Shown piece by piece: positions 1-12,137 of a DNA stretch of 64,000 nt. The notes under the pieces were generated by a model. That model made no database searches. It was given only the letters and a program-made list of their open reading frames with translations, and was not told the DNA's origin. The DNA is taken from positions 248,001-312,000 of the forward strand of contig NAJO01000013.1 of assembly GCA_002077065.1 (NCBI GenBank). The letters are read 5' to 3'. Both the position numbers and the translations under genes were made by a program. How positions within the stretch are numbered: the first letter of the stretch is position 1; every line of letters begins with the position of its first letter. The stretch comes from Cryoendolithus antarcticus. Lineage: Eukaryota > Ascomycota > Dothideomycetes > Cladosporiales > Cladosporiaceae.

Positions 1-1574
1 CTGGACTGGCGGCTGCAGCAAGTGGCAACAACTGGCCGAACTTCATTGGGCTGCTACATTGGATGATGAACCTGGCGCTGTCGATGGAGCAGTATGCGCA
101 GGGTGCTTTCGATGATGCATGTGCGGAAGCAGGCTACGATGTTAGTGGTGACAGGATTACATTCCAGTTCTTGTCGGATGCGTACAAGGAGTGGCTATCC
201 ATTGAGGACGATGATGATGACGAGGAGGAGGCCAAGCAGCGCATACAGCCGCATGTTGATGCCATGGCAGCGAAGTTCGAGCAGGCGAATCTGGCGAATC
301 TGGAGCAGGTGAAGCTACTGGAGGCGGAGAGTAAGGCGTTGCAAGAACAGATTGACGAGCTTGCCAAGTCAGCACCTCGATTGGCGAAGCTGGATGAGCA
401 GATGAAGATCTTGGAGGAGGATCGAGTGAAGTTTGAGAACTACAACGCTTCCATGGAGGGCAAGGTGGAGAAGTACCAAAATCGAGCACAGCTGCTGCTG
501 CAGGAGATCGAGAAGTTAGAGCTAGAATTACAGGAGGCAGAAGCAGACCGCGACGATCTGCAACGGAGAGTCGACGAGCAGGGCCTGAGCGTGCAGGATA
601 TCGACCGCATGACCTCAGAGCGAGAACGGCTCCACAAGAGCGCAGAAGCTACCTCCCTCCGACTCGAGGAGACGAACGACCGGACGTCGAAGAAACAGGC
701 CGAGACCAGCTCGAAACTCGACGACCTCCAAGCTGCAGTTCACACGTACAACACCCTCGGCTACGAACTCAGCCTCATCCCCTCCACAGCCGTAAACGCC
801 AACGGCCACGACCACGAGCTCACTCTGAACATCAACGCCGGCCCGGACTTCTCCGCCTCCCAATTTGGCACGTCCTCCACCGCCCTCCAGGACTCCGATC
901 GCCTGCTCGCTTCCTCAGAGTCCGGATACCTCCCCCAACACCTCCTGCGCTCAGACCTCAAAGCCTCTAAACGCGCTCTCCAGACCCTACGAAAACTCGT
1001 CTCCGAACGCCGCACCGCTGCCATGCAAGAAGACATGGAGAAGATGGACATGCTGGATAAGTCCCGCGAGGCGCTGGAGGATAAGTACGCGGAGATGGAG
1101 ACGCTTAACCACAGGCTCCGGGCTGCGAAGGAGGAAGCGGATACGCTTAGGGATTTGGGCAAGCAGCAGCAGGATCACTCGGATGCGCAGATTGAGCGGT
1201 TGGAGAAGGAGTTGGGGCGGATGAGGGCGGGGGTTAGCGAAAGTGTGCAGTTGATGGAGCAGAGGGAGATGGGGGTGGGACTTGAGTATGTTGCTTTCCC
1301 GTTCACCCTGCTTGTGTCGTGAGAAGCGGAATTTACTGACGGGTGGGACAGGTATGAACAACTCACGCATGCTTCCGCAGCGCTTCGCGAGGAGTTACAC
1401 ACGGAGCTTGAGAGGATGCTGAACGATATTATCAAGTTCAAAATCCACGTTCAGGGGAGTTTGGAGGCTTACGAAGAGTTCGTTGCGAGCGAAGTTGACC
1501 GCGAGATGGCTGAGCAGGAGGGTGTGGAAGATCAGGAGGATGTGGCGATGGAGATTGACGAGGACGATGCATGA
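1..1574 (+). CDS. NDC80: Kinetochore protein Ndc80 (HEC1), 5' partial
   Basis: Ndc80 is the microtubule-binding subunit of the outer-kinetochore Ndc80 complex (Ndc80-Nuf2-Spc24-Spc25). The reading frame is open from base 3, upstream of the first ATG at 63, and already encodes the end of the calponin-homology head ([15 protein letters not shown]). The gene therefore starts outside the window. After an acidic patch ([11 protein letters not shown]), almost all the rest is long heptad coiled coil, as in the family. Exons are 3-1285 and 1352-1574. The 66-nt intron (gtatgt..acag, branch ACTGAC) restores [20 protein letters not shown], the conserved C-terminal coiled coil. About 501 residues are visible. 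The tail is acidic (EIDEDDA) and ends at TGA 1572-1574. Identification rests on the head fragment plus the C-terminal segment and is firm. Confidence 0.93.
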
Positions 1575-2216
1575 AAGCGGAATGGCTTGGGCTAGGCGTT
1601 GAAGATGGGGTGATTGATGACGGGGGCGTTTGGGGGTGAGATTGATGATACCTCTTTGTACTTTGATGTCTGCTTGTTGCTACCATTCGGATCCTCCGCC
1701 TTGCTAGGGGCATGGGATCATGCTCGTATGCGCTATTATAGTAGCCGTGACAGCCGATCTTGAGTGCGGTGCTGGGAGGAGAGATACGCGATTTCCTGCT
1801 GCTCTGCACTCACGACCTCGGCCTCTCTCTCGAAAATACCGAAGTCCTGACGTAGAGGCAGTGGCAAGGGCGCTGTGATACGGCCGTCAAACCTCAAGTA
1901 ATCTCTGGCAATGAAGACTGTTCCGCTAGGGGAGATCGCAGGTCACCACTTGGTATCTAATAGCAGCTGGGTGCCGTGGCGACGGGCCGCGAAAATCAAG
2001 GTTGGTCCATCGGATCTTCGAGAGGGGTCCCGTTCTATTGTCCTAATCGATGCCACACATCGACCTGTGCCTCTTCATGGCATTGCCACTCGCGCTTTGC
2101 TGCTGTAGTATCTAGAATTGCCGAGACCACATACAGTGGGTAGTGACTGCCTGAGAGTTCTGGAGGAGCACAGGTAGTTTCATCGAGCTGGAGCCTCGAG
2201 CATTCCGCTGTCCGTC
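1575..2216. other. Intergenic region, convergent 3' ends
   Basis: This stretch lies between the convergent 3' ends of NDC80 and the DPP IV gene. Short open frames occur on both strands but none has recognisable composition or splice structure. I see no RNA gene or repeat. Confidence 0.5.
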
Positions 2217-4607
2217 TTAGACTACCTTCAAGCCCGCCAGCTCAATCTCACGCCTCCGGCTCCACTGATGCACCAGCCTCTCCCCAATAACCCTATGTTT
2301 CTCCTCGTACAGCCGCTTGGTGAGGAGTCGGTAAAGCCACTGGTTCGCCCCGTGGTAAGTGATCGAATGATCCGAGTCCGTGAACGCAGCCCATTCCAGT
2401 TTCACCGGACTGACACCATCACCAACAAGCAAGTCCAACAAAGCTGCTGAGTTTTGGTAGTGCACGTTATCATCCCCCGTGCCATGCATGATCGCTACAC
2501 CCCCAGTGACATCCTTGAAACCCTGGCTGCGCCAGACGGCTGTCTCGTTGTAGCCTGCGGCGTTGGCGGAGAGCGTCTTCATGTAGCGTTCTGTGTACAT
2601 TGAGTCGTAGAAGCGCCAGTCGCTTACAGGAGCGGTTATTAGACCGAGCGAGAAAACGTTCGAGTTCAATTCGATGACTTTGGATGTCAGGTAGCCACCG
2701 AAGGACCAGCCCCACATACCCACGCGATCGGCGTCGAGGAAGGAGAAGCGAGAGAGCAGCTGCTCGGCAGCCCAGACTTGGTCCTCAGACTCTAGCTTGC
2801 CGAGTTGAGATGTGACTGTACTGCGGAAGGCACGCCCTTTGAAACCTGTGCCGCGATTGTCGATTGTGTAGGTAATGTATTCCAACTCTGGGTCCGAAGC
2901 GATGTAGGCACGGAACGTGAGAGCTTGGAAGCGCTTTGTGACCTCTTGCGCTCCTGGGCCACCGTAGGGTGTGAAGAGCACTGGGTAGGTTAAGGAAGCG
3001 TTGAAGTTCGGAGGTAGTCGTTGCATGACGTTGAGTGTGTAGCCTGAGATATGGGAGAGCTCGAAGTAGGTTATGTTTGCGAGTACATAGTCGGCGATGC
3101 GGGTTACGAGGGCAGAGTTGGATGTAATCGTACGGAGAGACTTGGTGGAGTTCGTGGAGTAGAGTTCCTGGTAGGGCACGTCGGGACCCTGGTAGGAGAG
3201 GAGATAGTAGGCACCATCTGCTGAGAAGGACGCGGTGTAATAAGCCGCTACTGTGTCGTCAACAATAGGCGTTGTCTCCTTTGTCACGTAGTTGACGCTG
3301 TAGAGGTGTCGTTCGGTACTGTGTCGTTTCGTTGATGCGAAGTAAATGAGTTGGCGGGTCGTATCTACTTTCAGAATCGCTGTGACTTCCCATTCGCCGG
3401 AAGTTAGGGCTATAGAGTCACCACCGAGGACAGGAAAGAGGTGGATGTGATTCCAGCCGGAGATGTCGGAGAGGTCGATATACCAAGTCGCGTTGTCGGT
3501 GCTGCCCTCTGTGTTGTTGTAGCTGGCGAACAATGTGGCGTTGGATGCAAAATCGAAGCGACCAAGATATTGAATCGCGATGTTGTTATCGAGCCAGCCA
3601 TCTGTTCCGTCGCGCTCGCGACTCGTCGAAAAGGTTATCTATGGCACATTGACGACGATGTGTTTGTCGAGATCTTGCACGCGATTGAAAGCACGATAGA
3701 TTAATGTTGAATGATTGTCCGAAACCCAAGCGACTTCGCCGATGATCAGATCATCCGGTTCGAACGCAGTCACAGGACCACCCGACAATGATCCGCGTCC
3801 AACGTCAAGGACTGACAAAGACACAGTAGGGTTCGTTGTGCCTACTTTCGGGTAACGAAGATCGAGCTCCCGAGGGTACGCTGGCGCGACTCGTTGATTG
3901 ACCATGTAGTAAGGAATCGTGAAAGTGCCTACACCCGTCTCGTTGAAGCTTAGAAATGCCAGAAATTGGGCATCGGGCGACCACCACAACGTACTGCGGC
4001 TGCCAAAGATCTCTTCCTCGTACACCCAGTCGGGTACGGCATTGAACAGATCGGGTCCACCATCATTGGTAACTTGACGAGTGGCGTTACTGTCAATGAC
4101 AAACAGATTGTTCCCGCGTACAAAGGCGATTGCGTTGCCCGTCGGAGCGAACTCGGCGTATTGTATGTCGCCCACTTGGTCCTGGACAAGGGGTGTGCTT
4201 TCATTGGTCGCGACATCCAGCACAATGTAGTCTGCGAAGTACGAGTATCGATATTGCTTGGTGTAGTTCGTTGCAAACAATACCCTTTGTTGATCGGCGC
4301 TCACCCAATACTCGTGTGTATCGTTCGGTATAAGAGCAGAGGAAATAAAGGTCCTGTTCGTTCCCATGACATAGTTCTCCAAGATAAACGACGAGTCATC
4401 CCCTTGGTAGATGACTTCGCCGTCTGTTCCGCTGGCGATCCATGAGACTGTCTGGGAACTTGCGCTGAACTTCGGGCTGACCACCGTCTCGTTGTAGGTT
4501 AGTAATTTGCTCCCATTGCCAAGGGCTTGGTGTGGTTGACGCGTTTCGTTAGTCGCTACACTTGGAGTGCATGCAGCGAGCAGACATGTCAACAACTGAG
4601 TACGCAT
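2217..4607 (-). pseudogene. dppIV: Secreted dipeptidyl peptidase IV (S9B), in-frame amber stop
   Basis: DPP IV removes X-Pro/X-Ala dipeptides from peptide N-termini. The protein starts with a signal-peptide-like segment (MRTQLLTCLLAACTPSVA) and lacks the long cytoplasmic tail and membrane anchor of the vacuolar forms, so it is the secreted type. It has an N-terminal beta-propeller and a C-terminal alpha/beta hydrolase domain. The triad is visible: Ser in GWSFGGY, Asp in [10 protein letters not shown], His in [10 protein letters not shown]. Frame and homology run without a gap from 4607 to 2217 (about 796 codons, close to the family's usual 765-775), except that codon 3639-3641 is TAG. Flanking residues KHIVVNVP and [13 protein letters not shown] are typical propeller sequence. 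No intron of credible length removes the stop: the candidates are 9 nt, or 39 nt that would delete conserved residues. It is either a pseudogene, a readthrough case or a base error. Confidence 0.8.
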
Positions 4608-5336
4608 GGTGCAGGTATTGCTGCTACCTGTATTCTAGCTGTTCCGCTGGAGATATCGAGGGATGCCTATGCTTCTGTGATGAGCATCGGGAACGAAGAG
4701 TGGTGAGATGATGTTTCACGGAGAGAACAATACTGCTGTAGAGTGGGTTGATTGGAGCAAACACGGGTGGGCAGATACCTGTGGGGGAGAGAGGAATAGT
4801 AGAGAAATAGCACACGAGCTCCACGCAGCATGCTTGCACGGCAGCTACTTACGCTCAGCCATCGCAATTGTCCTATGCTGCCCTTGGCGGTCGACGGTAC
4901 CTGCCAAACTGTACTGGTATGTCATGCAAAGCGACTCCATTTTAATGGCACCCAAGTCTGGAGACGTCGTCGCCCCGCGTGAATGCTTGCGCCAAGGCCT
5001 TGGAAAGCGGGCGGACCTTATCGTCCTCCTCCGTTTGGCAACCCTCCCTCCACAGCGTGCATGGTATTACCCATCGTCATCTGCGGCTCATCGGGTACCA
5101 GAGATGGCTGCGTCTTTGCGCGCGTGTGATATGATGAATGAAAAGTGGAGGTTCACAAAACGATGCTGATGAGGCTTTGGAATCATGGTCGTCAGGCATG
5201 ACTGCCCCGCAAGCTCACTAAAAGACGATCGATTGTATGTCTGCTTGACGAACACCTCATCCGCCCAGTAATGATGTGATCACTCTGTCCTTCTTCGCTT
5301 GCAACCTCAACGTCTGTGCAAAGTGTAGTGTGAACG
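4608..5336. promoter_or_regulatory. Divergent intergenic region between DPP IV and oxidoreductase
   Basis: This 729-nt gap separates the divergent starts of the DPP IV gene (-) and the Gfo/Idh/MocA gene (+) and should hold both promoters. A 153-codon open frame at 4708-5169 (+) has no recognisable motif and is treated as chance. No specific regulator site was identified. Confidence 0.5.
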
Positions 5337-6499
5337 ATGTCGACTCGGAAATTGAGAGTTGGCATAATTGGTGCTGGCGATGTAGCTCAAGTCATCCACC
5401 TTCCGGTGCTGTCGTTACTGAGCCATCTGTACACCATAGTAGCGATATGTGACATCTCGAAGAAGGCAAGCAGCGAGTGGTAGTTGTCGCAGGGAAATAA
5501 TACAATCTGACCACCTCACAGACTGCAGACCATTGCGCATCGAAGTTCCACATCCCCACCTCAACGACAAGACCAGAGGACATCATCACGGACCTACATG
5601 TCGACGTCGTCTTCATTCTTTGCACAGATGAGTTTCACGAACCCTACACGATCGCAGCGCTGCAAGCGGGCAAGTATGTCATGCTCGAGAAACCCATCAC
5701 GCTCTCATCCCCCTCTGCACAACGCATGATCGACGCTGAAAGAAACGCTCGCAACGGCGCGAGAGTCTTCGTGGGCTACATGCGGCGTTACGCGAAGTCC
5801 TTTACGCAGACATTCCTGCGGGAGCTGACTACGATTCCGCGAATTCTGTATGCAAGGTCAAGGGATTTCTGTGGACCAAATCCGAGGTTCTTGAGCGAGT
5901 CTGGGACGTTCCAGATTAGAAGTGCAGACTATCCGGCTGAAACAGCTGTGGATAGGGAGCGGAGACTCGATATTCTGTATCGAGAAGCGTTCCCTGACCA
6001 GGAGGTCTCGCCGGAGAAGCAGCAGTACTGTCGATTCCTGGGTAGTCTCGGCTCGCACGACATTTCCCTCATACGAGAAGCCCTCGGTATTCCAGAATCT
6101 GTGGCAGGTGTCTCCGTGAACGAACCATTCTACTCAGCGATCTTCAACTACCGCAATAAGACCGGAGAGCCCTTCGCTGTGACGTACGAAAGCGGCATAG
6201 ATAGCGTGCCTGATTTCGATGCCCATCTGGCAGTCTATGGCGAGAACAAGCGGGTATCAATCAAGTACGACACGCCGTTCGTGAAGGGGTTGGCCATTGA
6301 GGTGACTGTGCATGAGGTCAATGAGTTCGGTGAGATCCAAACGAGGGAGATGATTGGGAGCTATGAGGATGCGTGTACGACTGAGTTGCAGGAGATGTAT
6401 GAGTGTTTCGTTGATGGGAAGGATATCAAAACGAGTCTTGAGGATGCGAAGGAGGATCTGAGGATTTATGACATGATATATGCTCGCATGAACGCGTAA
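5337..6499 (+). CDS. Gfo/Idh/MocA family NAD(P)-dependent oxidoreductase
   Basis: This is a cytosolic NAD(P)-binding sugar or polyol dehydrogenase-type enzyme; the substrate cannot be read from sequence. The N-terminal Rossmann fold shows RVGIIGAGDVAQVIHLP, then VAICDISKK, then YVMLEKPIT with the family's catalytic-site EKP motif. LGSHDISLIREALGIPE carries the usual HD pair of the second domain. Exons are 5337-5465 and 5522-6499, giving 368 aa, a normal length. The 56-nt intron starts with GC (AG|GCAAGC) rather than GT and ends CACAG, with CTGAC at 5506-5510. It joins ICDISKK to TADHCASKFHIP, matching family spacing, and no GT site gives the right phase. ATG 5337 is the first methionine ahead of the Rossmann motif. 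Confidence 0.85.
5466..5521 (+). other. Non-canonical GC-AG intron
   Basis: The 5' splice site is AAG|GCAAGC and the 3' site is CTCACAG|ACT. Length is 56 nt, phase 0. It contains an in-frame TAG, so splicing is required for full-length protein. Confidence 0.75.
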
Positions 6500-7027
6500 T
6501 TGCGAATCGCTTAGCTTCAAACCAGACTTGGCTCTGTCAGTATTGATTGCGCGGTCGACAGGACCGCCGAGCGGTAGGGCAGTCAGATCGCGCAGTCTTG
6601 CAAGCAAACGATTGAAGAGTTTCGGGTAAATGCGATGAAGACAACGACATACCATGAACTTTCTTATCTCAACATGTTGAGATTGACTGTGGCGCGGATG
6701 GTGGGACTTATGCAGGTACAAGTTGGCTAAACGCCACACTCGTAGCTCGCCAGGGTCTGGGATTGGGTGGAACGTACGATTTTTTGTAGCGGACTGTTGA
6801 TCGACGAGGTCCCATTGTCGTTCCACTGACCGCTCCTCATACTTACTTCCTCACCTCTGCAACCACTCGCACCTTCCCGACTTTCCTCAAACCAACTTCG
6901 CTGCAGCCCTCTCCCAATTCCTCACTTCAACACCCCACACAAAAGTTAGCATTGTTCTCTGTCCACGGTAACGAGCAGCACGCGACCACACGATCGAACC
7001 GCACCTACTCCGCACCCACCTTCCAAG
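6500..7027. promoter_or_regulatory. HMG-CoA synthase promoter region
   Basis: This 528-nt gap ends just before the HMG-CoA synthase ATG. The last 200 nt are C/T-rich, as in many highly expressed filamentous-fungal promoters. The minus-strand open frame at 6257-6826 is antisense to the neighbouring gene and was not accepted. Confidence 0.45.
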
Positions 7028-8517
7028 ATGGCGGAGCGTCCCCAGAACATCGGTATCAAGGCCATTGAGCTGTACTTCCCCAGCCAAGTGAGTTCTCGAT
7101 CATTGACAAGTTTTCCGCCAGTAAAGACTGACCGCAAGCTTGCAGTGTGTCGACCAAGCAGAACTCGAGAAGTTTGATGGTGTCAGCCAGGGAAAGTACA
7201 CGATCGGTCTCGGCCAGACGAAGATGAGCTTCTGCGACGATAGAGAAGGTTCGGCCTTTTGCGAACTTACCAAGCCTACGGGACTACACTGACGAGAGGC
7301 TCGCAGACATCTATTCCCTCACACTCACAACCGTCTCCTCGCTCCTGAAGAAGTACAATATTGACCCGCAATCGATTGGCCGCCTTGAGGTGGGCACAGA
7401 GACACTGTTGGACAAGTCAAAATCCGTCAAGACGGTGCTGATGCAGTTGTTTGGCGACAACACGAACGTAGAAGGTGTGGACACGGTCAATGCATGCTAC
7501 GGCGGCACGAACGCGCTTTTCAACGCGATCAACTGGGTCGAGTCATCAGCATGGGATGGCAGGAACGCTATTGTGGTTGCAGGAGACATTGCGCTCTACA
7601 AGAAGGGCAATGCGAGACCAACAGGTGGAGCTGGCTGTGTAGCGATGCTCATTGGACCGAATGCTCCTCTTGTATTCGAGCCGGGTCTCCGAGGGAGCTA
7701 CATCAAGCACGCATACGACTTCTATAAGGCCGATCTCACGAGCGAGTACCCTCTAGTAGACGGGCAGTACTCGATCAAGTGCTACTCCGAGGCTGTGGAC
7801 GCTTGCTACAAAGCCTACAACGCACGAGAGAAGAAGGTGAAGAGCCAGACAAACGGGCACACGAATGGCGTGCACAAGGAGCTTGAGGCACCAATGGATC
7901 GATTCGACTACATGTGCTTCCACGCGCCGACCTGTAAGCTCGTCTCGAAGAGCTACGCCCGCCTGCTGTACAATGACTACTTGACCGATCCCGAGAACGA
8001 AATCTTCAAGGACGTGCCCGCGGAGCTCAAGGGCATGGACTACGAGAAGTCGATCACAGACAAGACCGTGGAGAAGACGTTCATGGCACTCGCCAAGAAG
8101 CGCTTCGCTGCTCGCGTCCAGCCCTCGATCGAAGTCCCCACACAATGTGGAAACATGTACTGCGCCTCCGTCTATGCTTCGCTCGTCTCGCTGCTCGCCA
8201 ACGTCTCCTCGGATGACATCCAAGGAAAGCGCGTCGGCATCTTCTCGTACGGCTCCGGACTCGCTAGCTCGCTCTTTTCACTGAAGGTTCGTGGCAGCAC
8301 GACAGAGCTAACCAAGAACCTTGACTTGCACAAGCGACTTGACAGCAGGAGAATTGTTGCGCCAGAGGTGTACGACGAGATGTGCAACTTAAGGGAGAAG
8401 GCGCATCTGAAGAAAGAGTACAAGCCTCAAGGCAGTGTGGACACGATCACGCCGGGGACGTACTACTTGACTGAGGTGGATGATATGTTCAGGCGCAAAT
8501 ACGAGATCAAGCAATAG
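7028..8517 (+). CDS. ERG13: Hydroxymethylglutaryl-CoA synthase
   Basis: HMG-CoA synthase condenses acetoacetyl-CoA and acetyl-CoA to HMG-CoA, the step before HMG-CoA reductase in the mevalonate/ergosterol pathway. Exons are 7028-7087, 7146-7248 and 7307-8517, giving 457 aa, the usual size for the cytosolic fungal enzyme. Visible family blocks are [43 protein letters not shown] and [16 protein letters not shown] with nucleophile Cys near residue 118. [22 protein letters not shown] and the FHAPTCKLV block with its active-site His follow. Introns of 58 nt are GT-AG, the first in phase 0 and the second in phase 1. Mevalonate also feeds fusarinine-type siderophores in some fungi, but nothing here ties this gene to the NRPS locus 9 kb away. 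Confidence 0.96.
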
Positions 8518-9178
8518 ACATCCATGAAGGTCTGATTGCCTGACGAGGCGTTACTCGCATTGAAGGATATGGACATTTCGACTCAGCAGCATGGCGTTGC
8601 GGCAGCGAATAGACTCGCATGACAGAGAAGATGCATTTCCCCGTCAATTGCCATACTTTCTCTCATGACGTATGACTCTCGATCCGTTGCACCAAAGACC
8701 TAAAGTTCATCGGCAGTTCCTTCCCACGTTGCGCAGGGTCGCATGATATTCGCAATGCTTCACCTGAATTCCCTGAGCGCAGATGCGATGCGTCCTTTCT
8801 ACTTCGAAATAGTGTGAGACGCCTACGATAAACGTAGTGTGTAGTTATGCCCGTAGTGCTAGTGTTCATGCTATTGTCAATGCGTTGTGCCAATACGTGC
8901 CGAGACAGGCCAAGCGCTGCGGGTTGCACGGCAGGCTCCGCTCCCGCGGGATATCTTAGCATCTGACCACTCGAAGAGCCAGGCCGAATTGCACGCATCT
9001 TAGACCTCAACTAATCATATCGACGCGCCCGGGTCGTTCGCTGCCATACTGTTCACTTTTAGGGAGGGTGGCGAAAGTCGAGAGTGCGAGGCGGGAGACC
9101 GAAGAGCGGGGCGGCGAAACTATCAGGCTGGGGTGAACTCGGGGGCTGTGCTGTTGGCCTGCGGGCAAAGCACACGAG
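8518..9178. other. Intergenic region
   Basis: This 661-nt gap holds the 3' flank of HMG-CoA synthase and the upstream region of the next plus-strand gene. No coding pattern, RNA gene or repeat was recognised. Confidence 0.45.
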
Positions 9179-11488
9179 ATGGACCACAACCACGACCGAG
9201 ACTGCGGCATGCACTACAATCCAAACGTGTTCGACGACGAGTATGCGGTGAACGGTACAGATGGGGTGGCGGATGGCTTCCGGCCACGGCGGGACAGCGG
9301 AGATAGTGAGCTACAACAGCAACGAGAACCACCGGTCCGGACAGTATCAGCACACTATGCCTCCACAGCTGGCGCGACAATGGCACATGCGCTTCTCAAC
9401 AGGCACTCGACGCGAAAATCAACGGCACAGGAGAACCCTTTTGCCAGCCCAGAGGACGAGGGACCACGACTGGAGTTTGAGCGGAGTGAGAGTCTGCGAA
9501 CAGAATCTGCAGCGAGCTATGCGCCTGGCCTGACACGACGGTCGACATCCTCTGCCTCATCTGTGAACTATGCGTCATCGCACAGCCCTCGGTTTGGTGC
9601 CAGTGGGCCCATTCACCCCTATGGGATGTACCAGCAGGGCACTGTGCCAAGATCTCCCAGCGGAGCGACTTCTTCTACGGTGCGGGCACCTAACCGTCAA
9701 TCCTCGCTACGGGAAGTACCACAGCATCCCTACGCTATGTACCCGCAAGGCGTAAGCGAGGACGAGCCGGCGGAGGATGAGACGCTGATCGCACCAACGC
9801 CGGTCGGCTTCCCTGGAGTTGCAACACAGACTTACCTGCGCGTGCAAGGACCCGATGGCGAGGAGCAGGACATCATTGGAGCAGATGGACATACCGAGCA
9901 GTTGCCACCGTACACAAAGTACCCGGAGGAAGGTCCGAAGATGCCATTGCCGCCACCAGATCTGCACAGTCGACAGCCAGTGGCCGGCACGGACCCTGGT
10001 ATGCCGTTGATGCACCAGCATCTCGCACCACAAATGATAGCGCCTATGCAAGGCGCAAGTCGAGTGCAGTCTATGACAGATCAATCACAACTCGAGAGGC
10101 ACTCGAGCATTGACCGAGGAGTGGACGGCCATGCTTCACTTCCGCTCATGGAGCAGACTATTAGTCACACAACGGGGAGCACACACAAGAGCTGGAAAGA
10201 GATGACGTGGAAGGAACGGCGGCGGGTGAAGATCTGTGGTTTGCCGCTGATGTGGCTCCTTGCTGCTGTTGTAGTCGTATGCTTTGTCATTGCTGTGATC
10301 GGAGGCGTGGTGGGTGGGTACAAGAGCGGGTCCAAGGCAGGGAGACAGTAAGTTGCATGATCCAGACGTGTACAACAAAACACTAACAGATCTGACAGAT
10401 GGGCACTTGGTACTCTCGAGAGCACGTCGCTACTCGATGCTAGCATCATCGCGTCACCGACTGCTGTAGCACCCACAGGATCTTACGCACTGACACTCAC
10501 AACGCCAACGAACGTTGTGGCCGGCTGTCTGGTCAATCAAGCTATGGCAGGTGCATGGTCCTGTGGCCTTGCTGGGAGTCCAGCCCTTGCCATCAGCGTC
10601 GGTGTCTCGCCTGGACCCAAGGCCACTAACGGCGCAGCGCTGTACTATGGCTCTACAGATACCGAGATCTGCTACGGCTCGCAGTACCAGTTCATGGCGA
10701 CAGACTTTGCTCCGTTCCTTACTGTCCAGGACAACGACGATCTGGCAAAAGGACCTGCATTCTACTTTGAGCAGACCTATGACAAGATCGTGGTAGTGCC
10801 CGAAAACACCTTCGCAGTACCGCCAGATGCCAATGCCAAAGCCAAGCGACAGAATTGGCAGCTACCGCCAGGCTGGGGCCAGCAGCGCCAAGTCGTCAAC
10901 CCGGGTGAGCGGCCTTGGTTCTGCGTCTGGAACAACACCGTCATTGAAGGCTTCATCTACGTGACTGAGCCTATTGCTGCGAATTGGACCGCTACGACGA
11001 CGTCCTCCACTGCCAGTGCCACTGCCATGGGTGGCCTAGCTAGCCAAATCTCCCCCGCTCCCACCCCTGGACCCACCACGATGACAATCTCAGGGCAGGT
11101 AGTCACCACCACCGTCTCCTCCTCAGCATCTTCCACTAACACCTGGCGGAACGCCCGTCACGACAGCGACGCAGACGACCACACTTTCCGCCGCCTTCGC
11201 GCTCGTCAGACCGCAGCGCGCATGCCCGGTGGACTCTACGACACACTCAACATGTACCCCTACGTTGTCAAGCTGGAAGAACGCAGGTTGCCGGGTAACG
11301 CTGTGCAGCCTTACTGCCAGCAATACCAGATCTTGAATAACGGGCAGTATGGGCCTGTCGTGTATCCTAACACGCAGGATCCTGTGTTGCTGATGCTGGA
11401 GGAGAGCGATCCGCCTTATGGGAAGGTCAAGAGGGGGCAGGCGGATATGGCGGGGAGTTGTCATTGTCAGTGGAGTAGTGGGGAGTAA
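9179..11488 (+). CDS. Uncharacterised single-pass membrane protein
   Basis: I do not recognise a characterised family; similar architecture occurs in uncharacterised Dothideomycete proteins as far as I recall. Exons are 9179-10347 and 10399-11488 (51-nt gtaagt..gacag intron), giving 752 aa. Residues 1-340 are low-complexity and rich in Ser, Pro and Gln, with repeated PYGMYQQG / PYAMYPQG units. A basic stretch (KERRRVKICG) precedes one strong hydrophobic helix (MWLLAAVVVVCFVIAVIGGV) near residue 360. The C-terminal part is probably outside the cell: it has a folded domain with Cys residues (GCLVNQAMAGAWSCGL, TDTEICYGSQYQF), a Ser/Thr-rich stretch suited to O-glycosylation, and a second Cys-containing region (YCQQYQILNNGQYGP, CHCQW). 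Basic residues before the helix and the Cys-rich C-terminus suggest type II topology, but the function is unknown. Confidence 0.75.
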
Positions 11489-12137
11489 TGATATCGGAGG
11501 GAAGCGGGCTGGAGGATGAGTTTGGTCTCAATGGCATTGTTCCCTTGGCGTATATGGTATGGGATGGGAAGGTGTTTGGGAACGGATGTCGAGCTGGCAA
11601 GCAATCGTCGGGGAGTTCATTGGAATGTGTTTAAGGGAAAGATACTATACGTTCGAGCGGGTGCTTGATGATCTAGTCTGGGTTTCGATAGGGGTACATG
11701 TCATGTCAATGTCCGTTCCTTGGGAACTGGAGTTGATGAGAGTCACTCCCACCACTACATCCTGCGTCAGGACTCGTAGGAGTTTGACGAGTAGCGCTCC
11801 GTTCACTTCCATCGTCTCATCTGTGAGTGGTCTTGACACAGGTGCCCAACACAGTCCCATCAACGCTGATTCGTTGTGCGACGCGCACGAGCTAGCGAGC
11901 TCTTCCTCCGTCGTGCAGTGAAGCTAGGCACGAATAAGGCCGATACCACTGCAACACATGTGCAATGCAGTCAATAGAATCCCGGCGAGTAGATACTGCA
12001 TACCGTGTCTCGAGTCACTCTTGACCATTGTCTGCATGTCAGGATTAACGTGAAGGGGTGGCAGTGTCCGAGCTCAGGTCTGACGTTCAGCGCGCACACT
12101 CACCTCGCGCACAGCAAGACACGGCGTCGCTCGTGCC
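11489..12137. promoter_or_regulatory. Upstream region of the Yak1-type kinase gene
   Basis: This 649-nt gap contains the membrane-protein 3' flank and the kinase promoter/5' UTR. A 120-codon open frame (11559-11921) has no recognisable features. Confidence 0.45.

Noticed and set aside
3609..3647. A 39-nt intron removing the DPP IV stop
   Set aside because: It is shorter than every other intron in the window and would delete residues that align with the propeller; a true stop is simpler.
4708..5169. Plus-strand 153-codon frame between DPP IV and the oxidoreductase
   Set aside because: It has no domain, signal peptide or splice context, and it occupies a divergent promoter region.
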